This document shows positions 9,472 to 17,936 of a stretch of DNA of 64,000 bases, piece after piece. Within the stretch, counting starts at the first letter, position 1, and each line of letters begins with the position of its first letter. Both the position numbers and the translations under genes were made by a program. The notes beneath the pieces are model-generated. The model was not told the DNA's origin. It saw only the letters and a program-made list of their open reading frames with translations, and ran no database searches. Origin of the DNA: Rikenellaceae bacterium (GTDB lineage: Bacteria > Bacteroidota > Bacteroidia > Bacteroidales > Rikenellaceae); the NCBI GenBank assembly GCA_015059875.1, contig SUZQ01000002.1, positions 1-64,000 of the forward strand, in the 5' to 3' direction.

Positions 9472-10935
9472 CTACTCCTTCTTTACAGGATCACAAGTAA
9501 GTCCTACGCCGAGTTTTTTGAATATCTTTTGATCGACTTCGCTCAACATTACGGTTGAATGCACCTGACAACCATTCAACTTCGGAAGTTGGTCGAGAGC
9601 CTTGCGACAATTATCATCCGTGATGCTCAACATTGACAATGCTACCAAGACCTCGTCGGTATGCAGACGCGGATTGTTGCCGTGCAGAAGTCCGACCTTG
9701 GTCTTTTGTATTGGAGAAATCATCGTTTCAGGTATCAGTTTTACATCGTGCGGAATATTCGCTAAATACTTGGCTGCGTTGAGTATAAGGGCTGCGCTTG
9801 GGCCTAAAAGCGGGCTGGTACGAGCTGTGATAATTGTGCCATCTTGCAACTCGATAGCCGAGCAAGGCACGCCCTCTTGCTGTTTGCGCTCGTTAGCGGC
9901 TACGGTTGTCTTGCGATGTGCCGTAGTGAGCTTTGCCTGCTTCATAATAAGCGACAACTTGTTCACTTCACTCTCGTTATCGCCCTTTTGAGCAAGGTTG
10001 CAAAGTGCGTAGTAGTAGCGGCGAATAACCTCGTCGCGTGCCGCCTCGCAACACGCCTCATCATCGTCGAAACAGAAACCAATCATATTGACCCCCATAT
10101 CGGTAGGCGACTTGTAAGGGCTCTCGCCATATATCGCCTCAAAGAGGGTGTTAAGCACGGGGAAGATTTCAATATCACGGTTGTAGCTTGATGCAACTGT
10201 GCCGTAAGCCTCAAGGTGGAACGGATCAATCATATTGATATCGTTCAAATCGGCTGTTGCCGCCTCGTAGGCGATATTTACGGGGTGCTTGAGAGGCAGA
10301 TTCCACACGGGGAAGGTCTCAAACTTGGCGTATCCTGCTTTGATATTGCGCTTATTCTCGTGATAGAGCTGGCTCAAACATACAGCCATCTTACCGCTAC
10401 CAGGTCCTGGGGCTGTTACAAAGACGAGAGGACGCGAAGTCTCGACATAATCATTTTTGCCAAATCCCTCATCCGAGTCAATCAGGGCGACATTGTTGGG
10501 ATAACCCTCAATGGTGTAATGATAATAGACCTTGATACCAAGACGCTCAAGGCGTTTGCGGTAGGCATCGGCACTCGACTGTCCGTTGTAGTGCGTAATA
10601 ACCACGCCACTTACGCAGAGCCCTCTACTCTCAAATTCGCTTTTAAGACGCAATACATCCTCGTTGTAGGTGATGCCAAGATCTCCGCGCATCTTGTTCT
10701 TTTCGATATCTAATGCGCTGATTACAAGAATCATCTCCGCCTCATCCTTCAGCTGTAAGAGCATCTGCAACTTACTGTCGGGCTGAAATCCTGGTAAGAC
10801 GCGACTTGCGTGGTGATCATCAAATAATTTACCACCAAACTCCAAATAGAGTTTATCTCCAAACTGCTCGATACGCTTCTTAATCTGCTCCGATTGTATC
10901 CGCAGATACTTCTCGTTATCGAATCCCCTATTCAT
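9472..10935 (-). CDS. DUF1846 (UPF0371) protein
   Basis: A 487-residue cytosolic protein of the DUF1846 family. Family features are the start MNRGFDNEKYLRIQSEQIKK, the central P-loop-like VTAPGPGSGKMAVCLSQLY, and NIAYEAATADLNDINMIDPFH. A homologue has a known structure, but no biochemical role is firmly established. It follows the diadenylate cyclase gene by only 6 nt on the same strand, so the two probably share a transcript. The P-loop suggests nucleotide binding, which is inference. Confidence 0.88.
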   Translation of the reverse strand: MNRGFDNEKYLRIQSEQIKKRIEQFGDKLYLEFGGKLFDDHHASRVLPGFQPDSKLQMLLQLKDEAEMILVISALDIEKNKMRGDLGITYNEDVLRLKSEFESRGLCVSGVVITHYNGQSSADAYRKRLERLGIKVYYHYTIEGYPNNVALIDSDEGFGKNDYVETSRPLVFVTAPGPGSGKMAVCLSQLYHENKRNIKAGYAKFETFPVWNLPLKHPVNIAYEAATADLNDINMIDPFHLEAYGTVASSYNRDIEIFPVLNTLFEAIYGESPYKSPTDMGVNMIGFCFDDDEACCEAARDEVIRRYYYALCNLAQKGDNESEVNKLSLIMKQAKLTTAHRKTTVAANERKQQEGVPCSAIELQDGTIITARTSPLLGPSAALILNAAKYLANIPHDVKLIPETMISPIQKTKVGLLHGNNPRLHTDEVLVALSMLSITDDNCRKALDQLPKLNGCQVHSTVMLSEVDQKIFKKLGVGLTCDPVKKE

Positions 10936-10941
10936 ACATCT

Positions 10942-11730
10942 CTAATTTACCGCTTGTTTCTCTCCATTCTCCTCAAGAGCCAATTTCAATGCAGCATTTA
11001 ACTTCTGAGGATCAATCTTCGATTTGACCTTGCCCCCCTTAACAATTGAGATGGCTCCAGTCTCCTCCGATACAACCAACACTACCGCATCGGTCATCTC
11101 GCTCACGCCTATTGCAGCGCGGTGGCGTGTACCGTAGCTCTTTGGTACATTGCTCTGAGTAACGGGCAAGATACACTTTGCAGCTACAATACGGTTATTG
11201 TCAATAACGACAGCACCATCGTGCAATGGTGCATTTTTGAAGAAGATATTTTTGATAAGCGACATCGTGATATTAGCATCGAGAGCAATACCTCCTTCGA
11301 TTATAAATTGCAAATCGTCTTTACGGCGGAATACGATGAGAGCTCCAATCTTCTCCTCACTCATATCCATACAGGCAGATACGATAGGCGAAGTGTCGGT
11401 GCTACTATGCTTGCGATTGAGCGAGAAGAAACGAGTTATGAAATCTAACTCCTTCTGTCGCATTCCAAGCGTAAAGAGGAATCGACGCAACTCTGGTTGA
11501 AAGATTACGAGCAGGGCAATAACGCCGACGCTGATAATCTGACCGAGTATGGTCGAGAGTAGTTCCATATTGAGGGCCTTTACTATAACCCAACCGAAAT
11601 AGACCATCACAATGCCCACCATTATGTAAGGGGCGTTTGTACCCTTCATTGCCTTGTAAACAATGAATAGCAACCCTGCAACAAGCAGAATATCAAGTAG
11701 GTCTATAAAAGTAAACGGAATAAAACCCAT
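10942..11730 (-). CDS. cdaA: Diadenylate cyclase CdaA (DisA_N domain)
   Basis: A 262-residue membrane-bound enzyme that makes cyclic di-AMP from two ATP. Two to three hydrophobic segments occupy the first ~85 residues. The DAC domain then shows both catalytic motifs, DGA in APLHDGAVVI and RHR in GTRHRAAIG. Length and layout match CdaA/DacA rather than DisA. Cyclic di-AMP commonly controls potassium and osmolyte balance and cell-wall homeostasis. It lies 42 nt downstream of the OmpH-like gene and 6 nt upstream of DUF1846. The folP gene that often precedes cdaA in Bacteroidota is absent here. Confidence 0.93.
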   Translation of the reverse strand: MGFIPFTFIDLLDILLVAGLLFIVYKAMKGTNAPYIMVGIVMVYFGWVIVKALNMELLSTILGQIISVGVIALLVIFQPELRRFLFTLGMRQKELDFITRFFSLNRKHSSTDTSPIVSACMDMSEEKIGALIVFRRKDDLQFIIEGGIALDANITMSLIKNIFFKNAPLHDGAVVIDNNRIVAAKCILPVTQSNVPKSYGTRHRAAIGVSEMTDAVVLVVSEETGAISIVKGGKVKSKIDPQKLNAALKLALEENGEKQAVN

Positions 11731-11772
11731 AATGGCTACTCTCTTTTTATTGATGTCGTTGTGTTGCCTCTT

Positions 11773-12360
11773 TTACTTCTTGCTCTGACTCTTCTCTGCC
11801 TTGTAAAGCTCGTTTACTTTAGCAAGAACCTGCTCGGTAATGTTGAGCGACTCGTCAGCATCCAAGAGTGCTGAAGCCTGCACGATCATCTTGTACTTTT
11901 TATCTGCGTTAATCTCCTGAACAGCACGCATCAAGAGATCATTCATACGATTCTGGAATACGATGCTCTCCTCCTCAAGCTCTTTGCCCTCTTTTTGTGC
12001 CGCACTCTGCATCGAAGCTGCGCGCTTCTGCAACTCCTGCTCCTTCTCCTGTGCGTTGCGAGTGGTAATCAACCCCTTCTGATACTTCTCTGCAAGCTGG
12101 TTGATCTCGTTCTGAAGGTTCTGCTCCTTCTTTGCCCACTTCTGCTGAGTCTTTTCTGTCTTGTCGCGGAGTGCAATACCCTCTGTCTTGAAAATCTCGC
12201 TCTCTGCCAAAACATAATCAACATTTACAAATGCCAAATCGCCCTCTACAGCAACAGCTTCGGTTGTTGCAGCGTTCTCTGCGTTCTCTGCGTTAGCTTT
12301 GTTCTCCTTGCAGCCAATCAACGCCAAGAATGCGAGCGCTGCGACAAAAAATCTTTTCAT
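11773..12360 (-). CDS. OmpH/Skp-like periplasmic chaperone, predicted lipoprotein
   Basis: A 195-residue OmpH/Skp family protein. The N-terminus is a lipoprotein signal with lipobox LIGC followed by a short Ala/Glu/Asn linker. The core (FVNVDYVLAESEIFK ... IVQASALLDADESLNIT) is the usual Skp fold, with a long charged coiled-coil hairpin between about residues 75 and 150. Skp-type proteins bind unfolded outer-membrane proteins in the periplasm. Lipid anchoring is unusual for Skp but known for OmpH relatives in Bacteroidota. It has its own -7 box upstream and precedes cdaA. Confidence 0.85.
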   Translation of the reverse strand: MKRFFVAALAFLALIGCKENKANAENAENAATTEAVAVEGDLAFVNVDYVLAESEIFKTEGIALRDKTEKTQQKWAKKEQNLQNEINQLAEKYQKGLITTRNAQEKEQELQKRAASMQSAAQKEGKELEEESIVFQNRMNDLLMRAVQEINADKKYKMIVQASALLDADESLNITEQVLAKVNELYKAEKSQSKK

Positions 12361-12399
12361 AGTTCTATTTTTAATTTTACGGTTTTACACTATATCGCA

Positions 12400-12407
12400 C
12401 AAAGGTA
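12400..12407 (-). promoter_or_regulatory. -7 box for OmpH-like gene
   Basis: The minus strand reads TACCTTTG, a match to TAnnTTTG, about 40 nt upstream of the OmpH-like start codon. Confidence 0.65.
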
Positions 12408-12443
12408 GTAATTTTCTGCGAAAATCGTACAATGAACACCAAA

Positions 12444-12474
12444 AAAAAGTGCAGAATGTTGCTCTGCACTTTTT
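12444..12474 (-). terminator. Terminator of SGNH hydrolase gene
   Basis: A 12-bp stem (AAAAAGTGCAGA and complement, loop of 7 nt) with a T-run on the minus strand lies 19 nt after the SGNH gene stop. Confidence 0.85.
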
Positions 12475-12492
12475 GTCGATGTAGGGGTTGTA

Positions 12493-13581
12493 CTATTTGA
12501 TTTTGTACTTCTTCAAAATCTTTTTGACTTGCGGCATAATCTTGTTGAGCATACGCTCCACACCGAGGTCGTTCAAGTGTGTGCCATCGATAGTACCTTC
12601 ACTATCTTCCCCAGTGTAGAATCCTGGATTGATGAAGTATACATTTTTGAACTCCTTGCATATATTTTTCATAAGCTCCTCCGCTGCCGCGCGCTGGTCA
12701 TCGTTGCGCTTGCGGGCGACGAGGTCGAAGTTACCAGAGTCGCGCTTGACCGTTTGGAGGAAAATCATCGGCTTGTCGGGATGTGCGGCAACAATTTTCT
12801 TCACAAAGTTGTAAAGACGCTTCTCAATAATCTGCTTTGTCGAGTTGGAGAAGGTGTCGAAGAAGTAGGCGTCAGCCTCGGTTGCACAGACGATATTTGC
12901 GAAGTAGTCATCGAGCTTACACTTGCCACTGAGACCGATGTTTGGAGTCTCGGCATTGAGCATACGGCCTATACGAGCCACATAGCAGAGGCCTGGACGA
13001 GCTGCCGATGCACCGTGAGTAAGGCTTGAGCCTACGAAGAGAATCTTGTGTTTGAATGGCGATGGGATAGCCTCAATCTTTGCATTTTCGTCAATGCCGA
13101 TTTGTAACGATGTGACACTGTTGAACATAGGCAGATAGAGCATACACTCCTTGACGCCTTCCGCCATTCTTTTTACCATCACAAACGAGTGCTCCGTGCC
13201 TGAAGTATTGGGGCGCGCAACGCCTGCAAATATCCATTTGTTGCCCTCGCGGATGTAAAGATCCATTCCGCTGTGGAATATCGGGGACATATTTGCTCCC
13301 AACTTTTTAGTTTTGGTAGTCCACTTTGCGCTGATAGAACGGCTGTCTGTCTTGAATAAGATTGCCATACCCGTTGTTTGCGATAATCCGCCCTTAGCGG
13401 ATTTTGGAATACCGAACTCATTGACATCGATACGATTGAGAGGTAGTCCATCATTTTGAGCTTTGTTGATTACGGTAAGCGTTGTAGCATCTACATACTC
13501 GCGCTTTGGCGCAGCGAAGGCTGCTGAAGTGAAAAGAATTACTGCAACGATGAGTGTGCAAATTCGTTGAAAAGTTTTCAT
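12493..13581 (-). CDS. Secreted SGNH/GDSL-type hydrolase
   Basis: A 362-residue exported esterase-like protein with a signal peptide (MKTFQRICTLIVAVILFTSAAFA). An N-terminal beta domain (about 25-170) is followed by an SGNH hydrolase domain. The nucleophile block is FVGSSLTHGASA and the Asp/His pair lies in DGTHLNDLG near the C-terminus. The block-II glycine and block-III asparagine are likely in NIGLSGKCK and DTFSNST. Relatives with this two-domain layout are often carbohydrate acetyl esterases, which would suit the glycan-degrading setting, but the substrate is unproven. It is transcribed alone, with its own promoter and terminator. Confidence 0.85.
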   Translation of the reverse strand: MKTFQRICTLIVAVILFTSAAFAAPKREYVDATTLTVINKAQNDGLPLNRIDVNEFGIPKSAKGGLSQTTGMAILFKTDSRSISAKWTTKTKKLGANMSPIFHSGMDLYIREGNKWIFAGVARPNTSGTEHSFVMVKRMAEGVKECMLYLPMFNSVTSLQIGIDENAKIEAIPSPFKHKILFVGSSLTHGASAARPGLCYVARIGRMLNAETPNIGLSGKCKLDDYFANIVCATEADAYFFDTFSNSTKQIIEKRLYNFVKKIVAAHPDKPMIFLQTVKRDSGNFDLVARKRNDDQRAAAEELMKNICKEFKNVYFINPGFYTGEDSEGTIDGTHLNDLGVERMLNKIMPQVKKILKKYKIK

Positions 13582-13605
13582 AGTGATAATGTTAAATTTA
13601 TACTA

Positions 13606-13613
13606 CAAAGTTA
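13606..13613 (-). promoter_or_regulatory. -7 box for SGNH hydrolase gene
   Basis: The minus strand reads TAACTTTG, 25 nt upstream of the SGNH hydrolase start codon. Confidence 0.65.
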
Positions 13614-13668
13614 GTAAATAATTCGGAAATAGAGCGTTTTGTTGTGGAAATATTGGACTTGCTGCATC

Positions 13669-13775
13669 GAAAACTTGTTTTCTATCGCAATCGCTACTCA
13701 AGCACGGAGATTTGCGCAAGCAAACAATAGCCGACCAAAGACAAGTCTGCCGAGACGCCACAAGCTGAACGAATC
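13669..13775 (+). repeat. 5'-truncated copy of a structured dispersed repeat (copy A)
   Basis: This ~105-bp stretch is nearly identical to the 3' two-thirds of the element at 30909-31070. It keeps the GAAAA-CTTG-TTTTC hairpin (13669-13682), the TTTGC-GCAA-GCAAA hairpin, CAATAGCC and GTCTGC. The left halves of the two long-range stems are missing, so it is a truncated copy. It ends in CGAAT, like the other copies, immediately before an inverted duplicate of the tRNA-Ser 3' end. Confidence 0.8.
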
Positions 13776-13844
13776 CAGTACTCTCCGCAAAAAAAAGAAG
13801 ACAACCAAAGTTGTCTTCAAATCTTGCGGAGAGTACTGGATTCG
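13770..13844. repeat. 21-bp inverted duplication of the tRNA-Ser 3' end
   Basis: Bases 13770-13790 are the exact reverse complement of 13824-13844, which is the 3' end of tRNA-Ser. The two arms flank the tRNA terminator hairpin. Confidence 0.85.
13797..13818 (-). terminator. Terminator of tRNA-Ser
   Basis: A 9-bp stem GAAGACAAC/GTTGTCTTC with loop CAAA is followed on the minus strand by a run of about twelve T. It lies 9 nt after the tRNA 3' end. Confidence 0.85.
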
Positions 13845-13913
13845 AACCAGTGGATACCTTACGATATCGGCAGTTTAGCAAACTGCTGGTTTCAGCCACT
13901 CACCCAACTCTCC
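13828..13913 (-). tRNA. tRNA-Ser (anticodon GCT)
   Basis: An 86-nt class II tRNA with a long variable arm. The acceptor stem is GGAGAGT/ACTCTCC with G discriminator. The anticodon loop TTGCTAA is closed by GCAGT/ACTGC, and the T arm contains GGTTCGAATCC. CCA is not fully encoded, as is usual in this phylum. It reads AGC/AGT serine codons. Confidence 0.95.
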
Positions 13914-13985
13914 GTAGCTGTAATCCCTAAAAGCAGTGCAAAGATACTACATTTTCGCAATAATGCAAAATTTTATCGAAAAAAG

Positions 13986-14471
13986 TTACTTTTGAGTCCT
14001 AAATGTGAAGTATCTGCCCGCGACGAAACTATAAACGGCACACACGGCTGTAGTAAGAATTTTCGACGGTGTAGCCCATACGCCACACACCTCGACAAAG
14101 AATTTCATACAAGCGTAGTTTAGCAATATTGAGCCGACAATAGTGAGGGCGTACTTTGCGAGTTGTGGTAATGAAGATATCTCGGTTGCGTGGAATGCTA
14201 CATTGCGATTGAGCCAAAAACCCGTAAAGAAGGTGATTGGAAATACTACGCACAGGGCTGCTATATGTGGCGACATAACCACTATGCCGAGGTCGATAAA
14301 CCTCTTGCAAACAATATAGTGGTAGATTAAATAGTACCATATAGCATCGAGCAATGCCGTTATTCCTCCACACGCCAAATAACGAAAAACCTGCTGCGAG
14401 AATACTCTCCGCAGAGGTTTTATGTAGAATAGGTCTATCGCCTTGGTTATGTAATTCGCTAAACTACTCAC
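13986..14471 (-). CDS. GtrA-family membrane protein
   Basis: A 161-residue integral membrane protein of the GtrA/DPMS family. It has four hydrophobic segments and the family motif FRYLACGGITALLDAIWYY near the N-terminus, plus FTGFWLNRNVAF between segments 2 and 3. GtrA-like proteins are thought to help move polyprenyl-linked sugars across the membrane for cell-surface glycosylation. No glycosyltransferase partner lies next to it. It starts 6 nt after the stop of the HU/SPOR gene, so it belongs to the lgt-led minus-strand transcript. Confidence 0.88.
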   Translation of the reverse strand: MSSLANYITKAIDLFYIKPLRRVFSQQVFRYLACGGITALLDAIWYYLIYHYIVCKRFIDLGIVVMSPHIAALCVVFPITFFTGFWLNRNVAFHATEISSLPQLAKYALTIVGSILLNYACMKFFVEVCGVWATPSKILTTAVCAVYSFVAGRYFTFRTQK

Positions 14472-14477
14472 TACTCA

Positions 14478-15392
14478 CTACTCTCTGGTATACACCCAAA
14501 CACTCTGAAAACTGTTGTGTTGGGATTTCCATGCCGAAACTTTGCGTCCACACTCCGAACGCGATGGTAACTCGCATAGGGCAACCATATATCGCTCGTC
14601 GTATTGGTATACATTAGCCTCAATCTCAGGGAATCGTTCTGCTAACCACGCCTTTGCATCTTGAGCATTTGCAAGCTCATTGTATACACCCCAAACAGCA
14701 TAGCTGCTGCCTTTGTGCATAGGAAGAATAGATGAATCTGCGATAGCCTCCACGCTCGACTCCGCAACAGGCTCATTGATAGGCTCTGCAACGGTAGGCT
14801 CTGTTGTGGCGATAGACTCCTCTGTAGCGACATCAACAGGTTGTGCTGTCGGCTCTGAAGGGAGTTCCTTGAATGCCTCCGATGCAGGTGCAATGCGCTC
14901 TTTTGCGAATAGATTATCGAACATATTATTGCTGTACATAACATATCCAGCTATTCCCAACGCAAAACCGATGCAGAGACCAGACATTATATATATAAAG
15001 TAGTTGCTGCGCGGATTGATCTTCTTTGTACCGCGCCCATTTGGATTTGCCATATTGTCAAATGTTTTATCGGTTTTAATACTACCCTTCTCTATTACAC
15101 ACACGCCGTTTATTGTCATCTTGTCGGCGCGCACGGATTGCTCCAGCCACTCGGCATAAATATCTTCAGCGCGCTCCTCCGATACGCTTGCCTTGTGCGA
15201 AATGAATACAACAATACTCTTACCGCGCTCCTCATTGGTCAGACACAGCTCCTGATATGGGAGTTGTAACGACTTTGCGGAGAGCAACTTTGCTGGTTGG
15301 CGACGCAAAATTAGCGTACCCACCTTTGGCAGATATACTTCGCTCTCATCGAGGAGTAGATTGGCAATGAGATTATCGATTTGCTGCTTCAT
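14478..15392 (-). CDS. HU-CCDC81-like / SPOR membrane protein
   Basis: A 304-residue protein with three parts. The N-terminal ~125 residues carry two HU-like domains of the bacterial CCDC81 type (LLLDESEVYLPKVGTLIL; DKMTINGVCVIEKGSI). A single transmembrane segment follows (about 140-160, IYIMSGLCIGFALGIAGYVM). The periplasmic tail is rich in Glu/Pro/Ala and ends in a SPOR-like domain (SSYAVWGVYNELANAQDAKAW). SPOR domains bind glycan strands lacking stem peptides at division sites, so a role in septal peptidoglycan is plausible. Its start shares one base with the lgt stop (TAATG), which indicates coupled translation. Confidence 0.8.
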   Translation of the reverse strand: MKQQIDNLIANLLLDESEVYLPKVGTLILRRQPAKLLSAKSLQLPYQELCLTNEERGKSIVVFISHKASVSEERAEDIYAEWLEQSVRADKMTINGVCVIEKGSIKTDKTFDNMANPNGRGTKKINPRSNYFIYIMSGLCIGFALGIAGYVMYSNNMFDNLFAKERIAPASEAFKELPSEPTAQPVDVATEESIATTEPTVAEPINEPVAESSVEAIADSSILPMHKGSSYAVWGVYNELANAQDAKAWLAERFPEIEANVYQYDERYMVALCELPSRSECGRKVSAWKSQHNSFQSVWVYTRE

Positions 15393-16276
15393 TACTTCTT
15401 GAAATGGTGCTTGTTCTTTGGTTGCTTAACCTTTGGGGTTACGGGAGCTGCTGCGGGTGCAACGCTCTTGTTGTTGCAGTACCAGCTCCAAATCATAAAG
15501 CATACGCCGATAATTATAAACGGAATTGAGAGCCACTGCCCCATATTGAGTGTCATACCCTGCTCGAATGCTACCTGGTCAATCTTTATAAACTCTATGA
15601 AGAATCGAGGTGTGAAGATACCTACAAGGGCTGCGCCAAAGATAAATCCCTCCCGTCTTTCAACCTTCGTGTAGCGATACAGTGCAAACAAAATGGCGAA
15701 GCAAGCGAGGTAACATATTGCTTCGTAGAGCTGTGTAGCGTGGCGTACAGGCACCATCTCCTCAGGCCAATTCGGATATAAGCGCATAAACTTGAAGCCC
15801 CAAGGCACAGTTGTTTCGTTGCCGATAATCTCCGAGTTGAAGAGATTTCCGAATCGAATCATCGCACCACTCAAAGGTGCAATAATGCCGAGTCGGTCAG
15901 CTGTCCACATTACCGATACCTTGCTTTTGCGCGATGAGAGCCAGATGCCAATCAAAATGCCGATTGTTGCTCCGTGACTCGCCAAGCCTCCATCGCGAAT
16001 ACCTGTTATAATCTTCCACGGCTCGCGCAGATACTCCATCGGCTCGTAAAAGAGGCAATGACCAAGACGCGCACCGATAATTGTTCCCAGTGCGATATAG
16101 AGGAATGCCGTATCCGATACGCTTTCGGGCTTGCCCTCACGCTTGCAGAAGTAGGAGAATAGCCACCCTCCGAACAAGAGTGCCGCCACCCAAGTCAGCG
16201 AGTACCAGCGAATTTCAAAACCGAAGATATTTACAAGTGTGGGATTAAAGTCCCAAACGACAGCCAACAACTCCAT
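15392..16276 (-). CDS. lgt: Prolipoprotein diacylglyceryl transferase
   Basis: A 294-residue integral membrane enzyme that attaches diacylglycerol from phosphatidylglycerol to the lipobox cysteine of prolipoproteins, the first step of lipoprotein maturation. Family signatures include IRWYSLTWVAALLFGGWL, GARLGHCLFYEP, GGLASHGATIGILIG, the Lgt signature region IRFGNLFNSEIIG and the HATQLYEA motif. About seven membrane segments are visible. The gene lies 6 nt after the histidine kinase gene and overlaps the next gene by one base. Several lipoprotein substrates are encoded nearby. Confidence 0.95.
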   Translation of the reverse strand: MELLAVVWDFNPTLVNIFGFEIRWYSLTWVAALLFGGWLFSYFCKREGKPESVSDTAFLYIALGTIIGARLGHCLFYEPMEYLREPWKIITGIRDGGLASHGATIGILIGIWLSSRKSKVSVMWTADRLGIIAPLSGAMIRFGNLFNSEIIGNETTVPWGFKFMRLYPNWPEEMVPVRHATQLYEAICYLACFAILFALYRYTKVERREGFIFGAALVGIFTPRFFIEFIKIDQVAFEQGMTLNMGQWLSIPFIIIGVCFMIWSWYCNNKSVAPAAAPVTPKVKQPKNKHHFKK

Positions 16277-16282
16277 AATATA

Positions 16283-17329
16283 CTATAATTCAACCTTTTT
16301 CAAAGTAAATGTAAATGTCGAACCTACGCCAAGCTCACTGCGCACCGATACGCGCTCGCCGTGTCCTTCGATAATGTGCTTAACGATAGCCAAGCCAAGA
16401 CCTGTACCACCCTGCTCGCGCGAACGACCTGTGTCGGTGCGATAGAAACGCTCGAAAACGCGGGGAGCGTCGCCCTTGGCAATACCGATACCGTTATCCT
16501 CCACCTCAATCAAGATCTTGTCGAGCATATCGCGGAAGTCGAGTTTTATCATTCCGCCCTCCTTGCCGTAGCGTATAGCGTTGGTGATAAGGTTTTCGAG
16601 TACCTGACCGATATAGAACTTGTCAGCCGAAACCCAGAAACGCGATGGGAGATTCTGTGCGAACTTCACTGTGATTGTGATGTTCTTCTTAGCCGCCTCC
16701 ATTTCACACTGCTCGGCAATCTCCTTTGCGAGAGCTACGATATCAAAGGTCTCCGACTTCATCATCGACATATCGTTCTCAAGAGCCGAAATCGTATCGA
16801 GATCGCGGATGATATTTATCATTCGGTTTACGCTCTTCTCGGCGCGCTCAAGGTACTTGCGGTTGATGATTTCGTCGTCGATGCCGCCATCAAGAAGGGT
16901 TGATATGTAGCCTTGAATGTTGAAGATAGGAGTTTTTAACTCGTGGGCCACATTACCGAGATACTGCTTGCGGAACTTTTCGATATCCTTCAAGCGAGCA
17001 ATCTCCTTGTCGTTATCCTCTGCCCACGACGATAGCTCTTGCGAGATATTCTCCACGCGCTTATCCTTCAACTCGTCGAGCATTTCAGCTGTGTGAACAT
17101 CGCGCGAAAATACGGTCGAGTATATCGGGCGGAGCTTGTATGCCACATACTTTGTCATTATCCAAAGCGCGAAAAGTGACACGCCTACAAATGTTCCTAC
17201 GGTGGCAACAATCACCACCCACCACAACGATTTCAGGTCGAGTGTAGTCAAAGTTATAACCATTGCACATACACCTGCAACAGCTCCGATAAGCCACGAT
17301 CCCGCCTCTTTTGTCTTAATTCTCAACAT
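16283..17329 (-). CDS. Orphan sensor histidine kinase
   Basis: A 348-residue membrane histidine kinase. Two transmembrane helices lie in the first ~65 residues with almost no periplasmic loop, so it may sense within the membrane. A short HAMP-like linker follows. The HisKA domain contains the phosphoacceptor H-box NVAHELKTPIFNIQGY. The ATPase domain shows the N box (LENLITNAIRYG), G1 box (DNGIGIAKG) and G2 box (GGTGLGLAIVKH). It resembles PhoR/WalK-type kinases. No response regulator is next to it, so its partner must be encoded elsewhere. It has its own -7 box and heads the lgt transcript. Confidence 0.9.
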   Translation of the reverse strand: MLRIKTKEAGSWLIGAVAGVCAMVITLTTLDLKSLWWVVIVATVGTFVGVSLFALWIMTKYVAYKLRPIYSTVFSRDVHTAEMLDELKDKRVENISQELSSWAEDNDKEIARLKDIEKFRKQYLGNVAHELKTPIFNIQGYISTLLDGGIDDEIINRKYLERAEKSVNRMINIIRDLDTISALENDMSMMKSETFDIVALAKEIAEQCEMEAAKKNITITVKFAQNLPSRFWVSADKFYIGQVLENLITNAIRYGKEGGMIKLDFRDMLDKILIEVEDNGIGIAKGDAPRVFERFYRTDTGRSREQGGTGLGLAIVKHIIEGHGERVSVRSELGVGSTFTFTLKKVEL

Positions 17330-17370
17330 ATTCGGTTTTGTTTAAGGTTTTACACTTTCGTTATATTTTG

Positions 17371-17378
17371 CAAATATA
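17371..17378 (-). promoter_or_regulatory. -7 box for histidine kinase gene
   Basis: The minus strand reads TATATTTG, 42 nt upstream of the histidine kinase start. Confidence 0.65.
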
Positions 17379-17389
17379 ACAAAAAAACG

Positions 17390-17760
17390 AAAATTTATAG
17401 TTAAGAGTTGAGAATTTTTGAAAAAAAAGTTGACGGCAGGCGTTGAATGATGCCTATTAGCAATAAGGGCTATTAACGGCAAGTAACGGCCATTAATGGC
17501 TAGTAAAGAATTTATTTGCGTGCTATTGTCGCTCACCTTACTTGCCCTTACTACCCACTACTAGCCCTTACAAACCTTTAACAATCGGCGCATTCAAAAA
17601 ACAACCCTCCGTCATTCCGAGCGAGTGCAACAAGCGTGGGAAACTCCCACTTTATAATGAGAAATAGTAAAGAAGATTGCCGCGTCACTTCGTTCTTTGT
17701 AATGACGATTTATTATTTTTGAGAAGTTTTCCGCTTTCCGCTTTCAGTTTTCCGTTTATT
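17390..17760. repeat. Intergenic region with dispersed repeats
   Basis: There is no gene here. The left part contains imperfect alternations of GCTATTA/GGCCATTAATGG-type sequence, similar in style to 55185-55290. The right part (about 17611-17709) begins CGTCATTCCGAG and ends AATGACG, an inverted-repeat unit of the same type as 39881-40060. The end carries several CCGCTTT/CCGTTTT heptamers. Confidence 0.6.
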
Positions 17761-17764
17761 TTGT

Positions 17765-17772
17765 TACCTTTG
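17765..17772 (+). promoter_or_regulatory. -7 box for tRNA-Arg
   Basis: TACCTTTG lies 11 nt upstream of the tRNA-Arg 5' end, the spacing expected for a tRNA promoter in this phylum. Confidence 0.75.
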
Positions 17773-17783
17773 CAAAATGGTTT

Positions 17784-17855
17784 GGCTCCGTAGTTTAATG
17801 GATAGAATTTAAGATTCCGGTTCTTACGATAGCGGTTCGAATCCGCTCGGAGTCA
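17784..17855 (+). tRNA. tRNA-Arg (anticodon CCG)
   Basis: A 72-nt cloverleaf. The acceptor stem is GGCTCCG/CGGAGTC with one G-T pair and A discriminator. The anticodon stem TAAGA/TCTTA encloses loop TTCCGGT, and the T arm has CGGTTCGAATCCG. It reads CGG codons. CCA is not encoded. The gene is followed directly by CGGAAAA heptamer repeats rather than by an obvious terminator. Confidence 0.93.
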
Positions 17856-17860
17856 CTTAC

Positions 17861-17934
17861 GAACGGAAAACGGAAAGCGGAAAACGGAAAACTAAAATAG
17901 CTAATGGCTAATGGCCAATGGCTAACGGCTAATA
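17861..17934 (+). repeat. Heptamer tandem repeats upstream of ruvB
   Basis: About four CGGAAAA-type units are followed by about five GCTAATG/GCCAATG-type units that run to within 3 nt of the ruvB start codon. Similar arrays recur across the window. Confidence 0.8.
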
Positions 17935-17936
17935 AG

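Noticed and set aside
13603-13899. 98-codon minus ORF, and the similar 30995-31201 ORF
   Set aside because: They run through tRNA genes and the dispersed structured repeat. Their similarity to each other comes from the shared repeat, not from a protein family.
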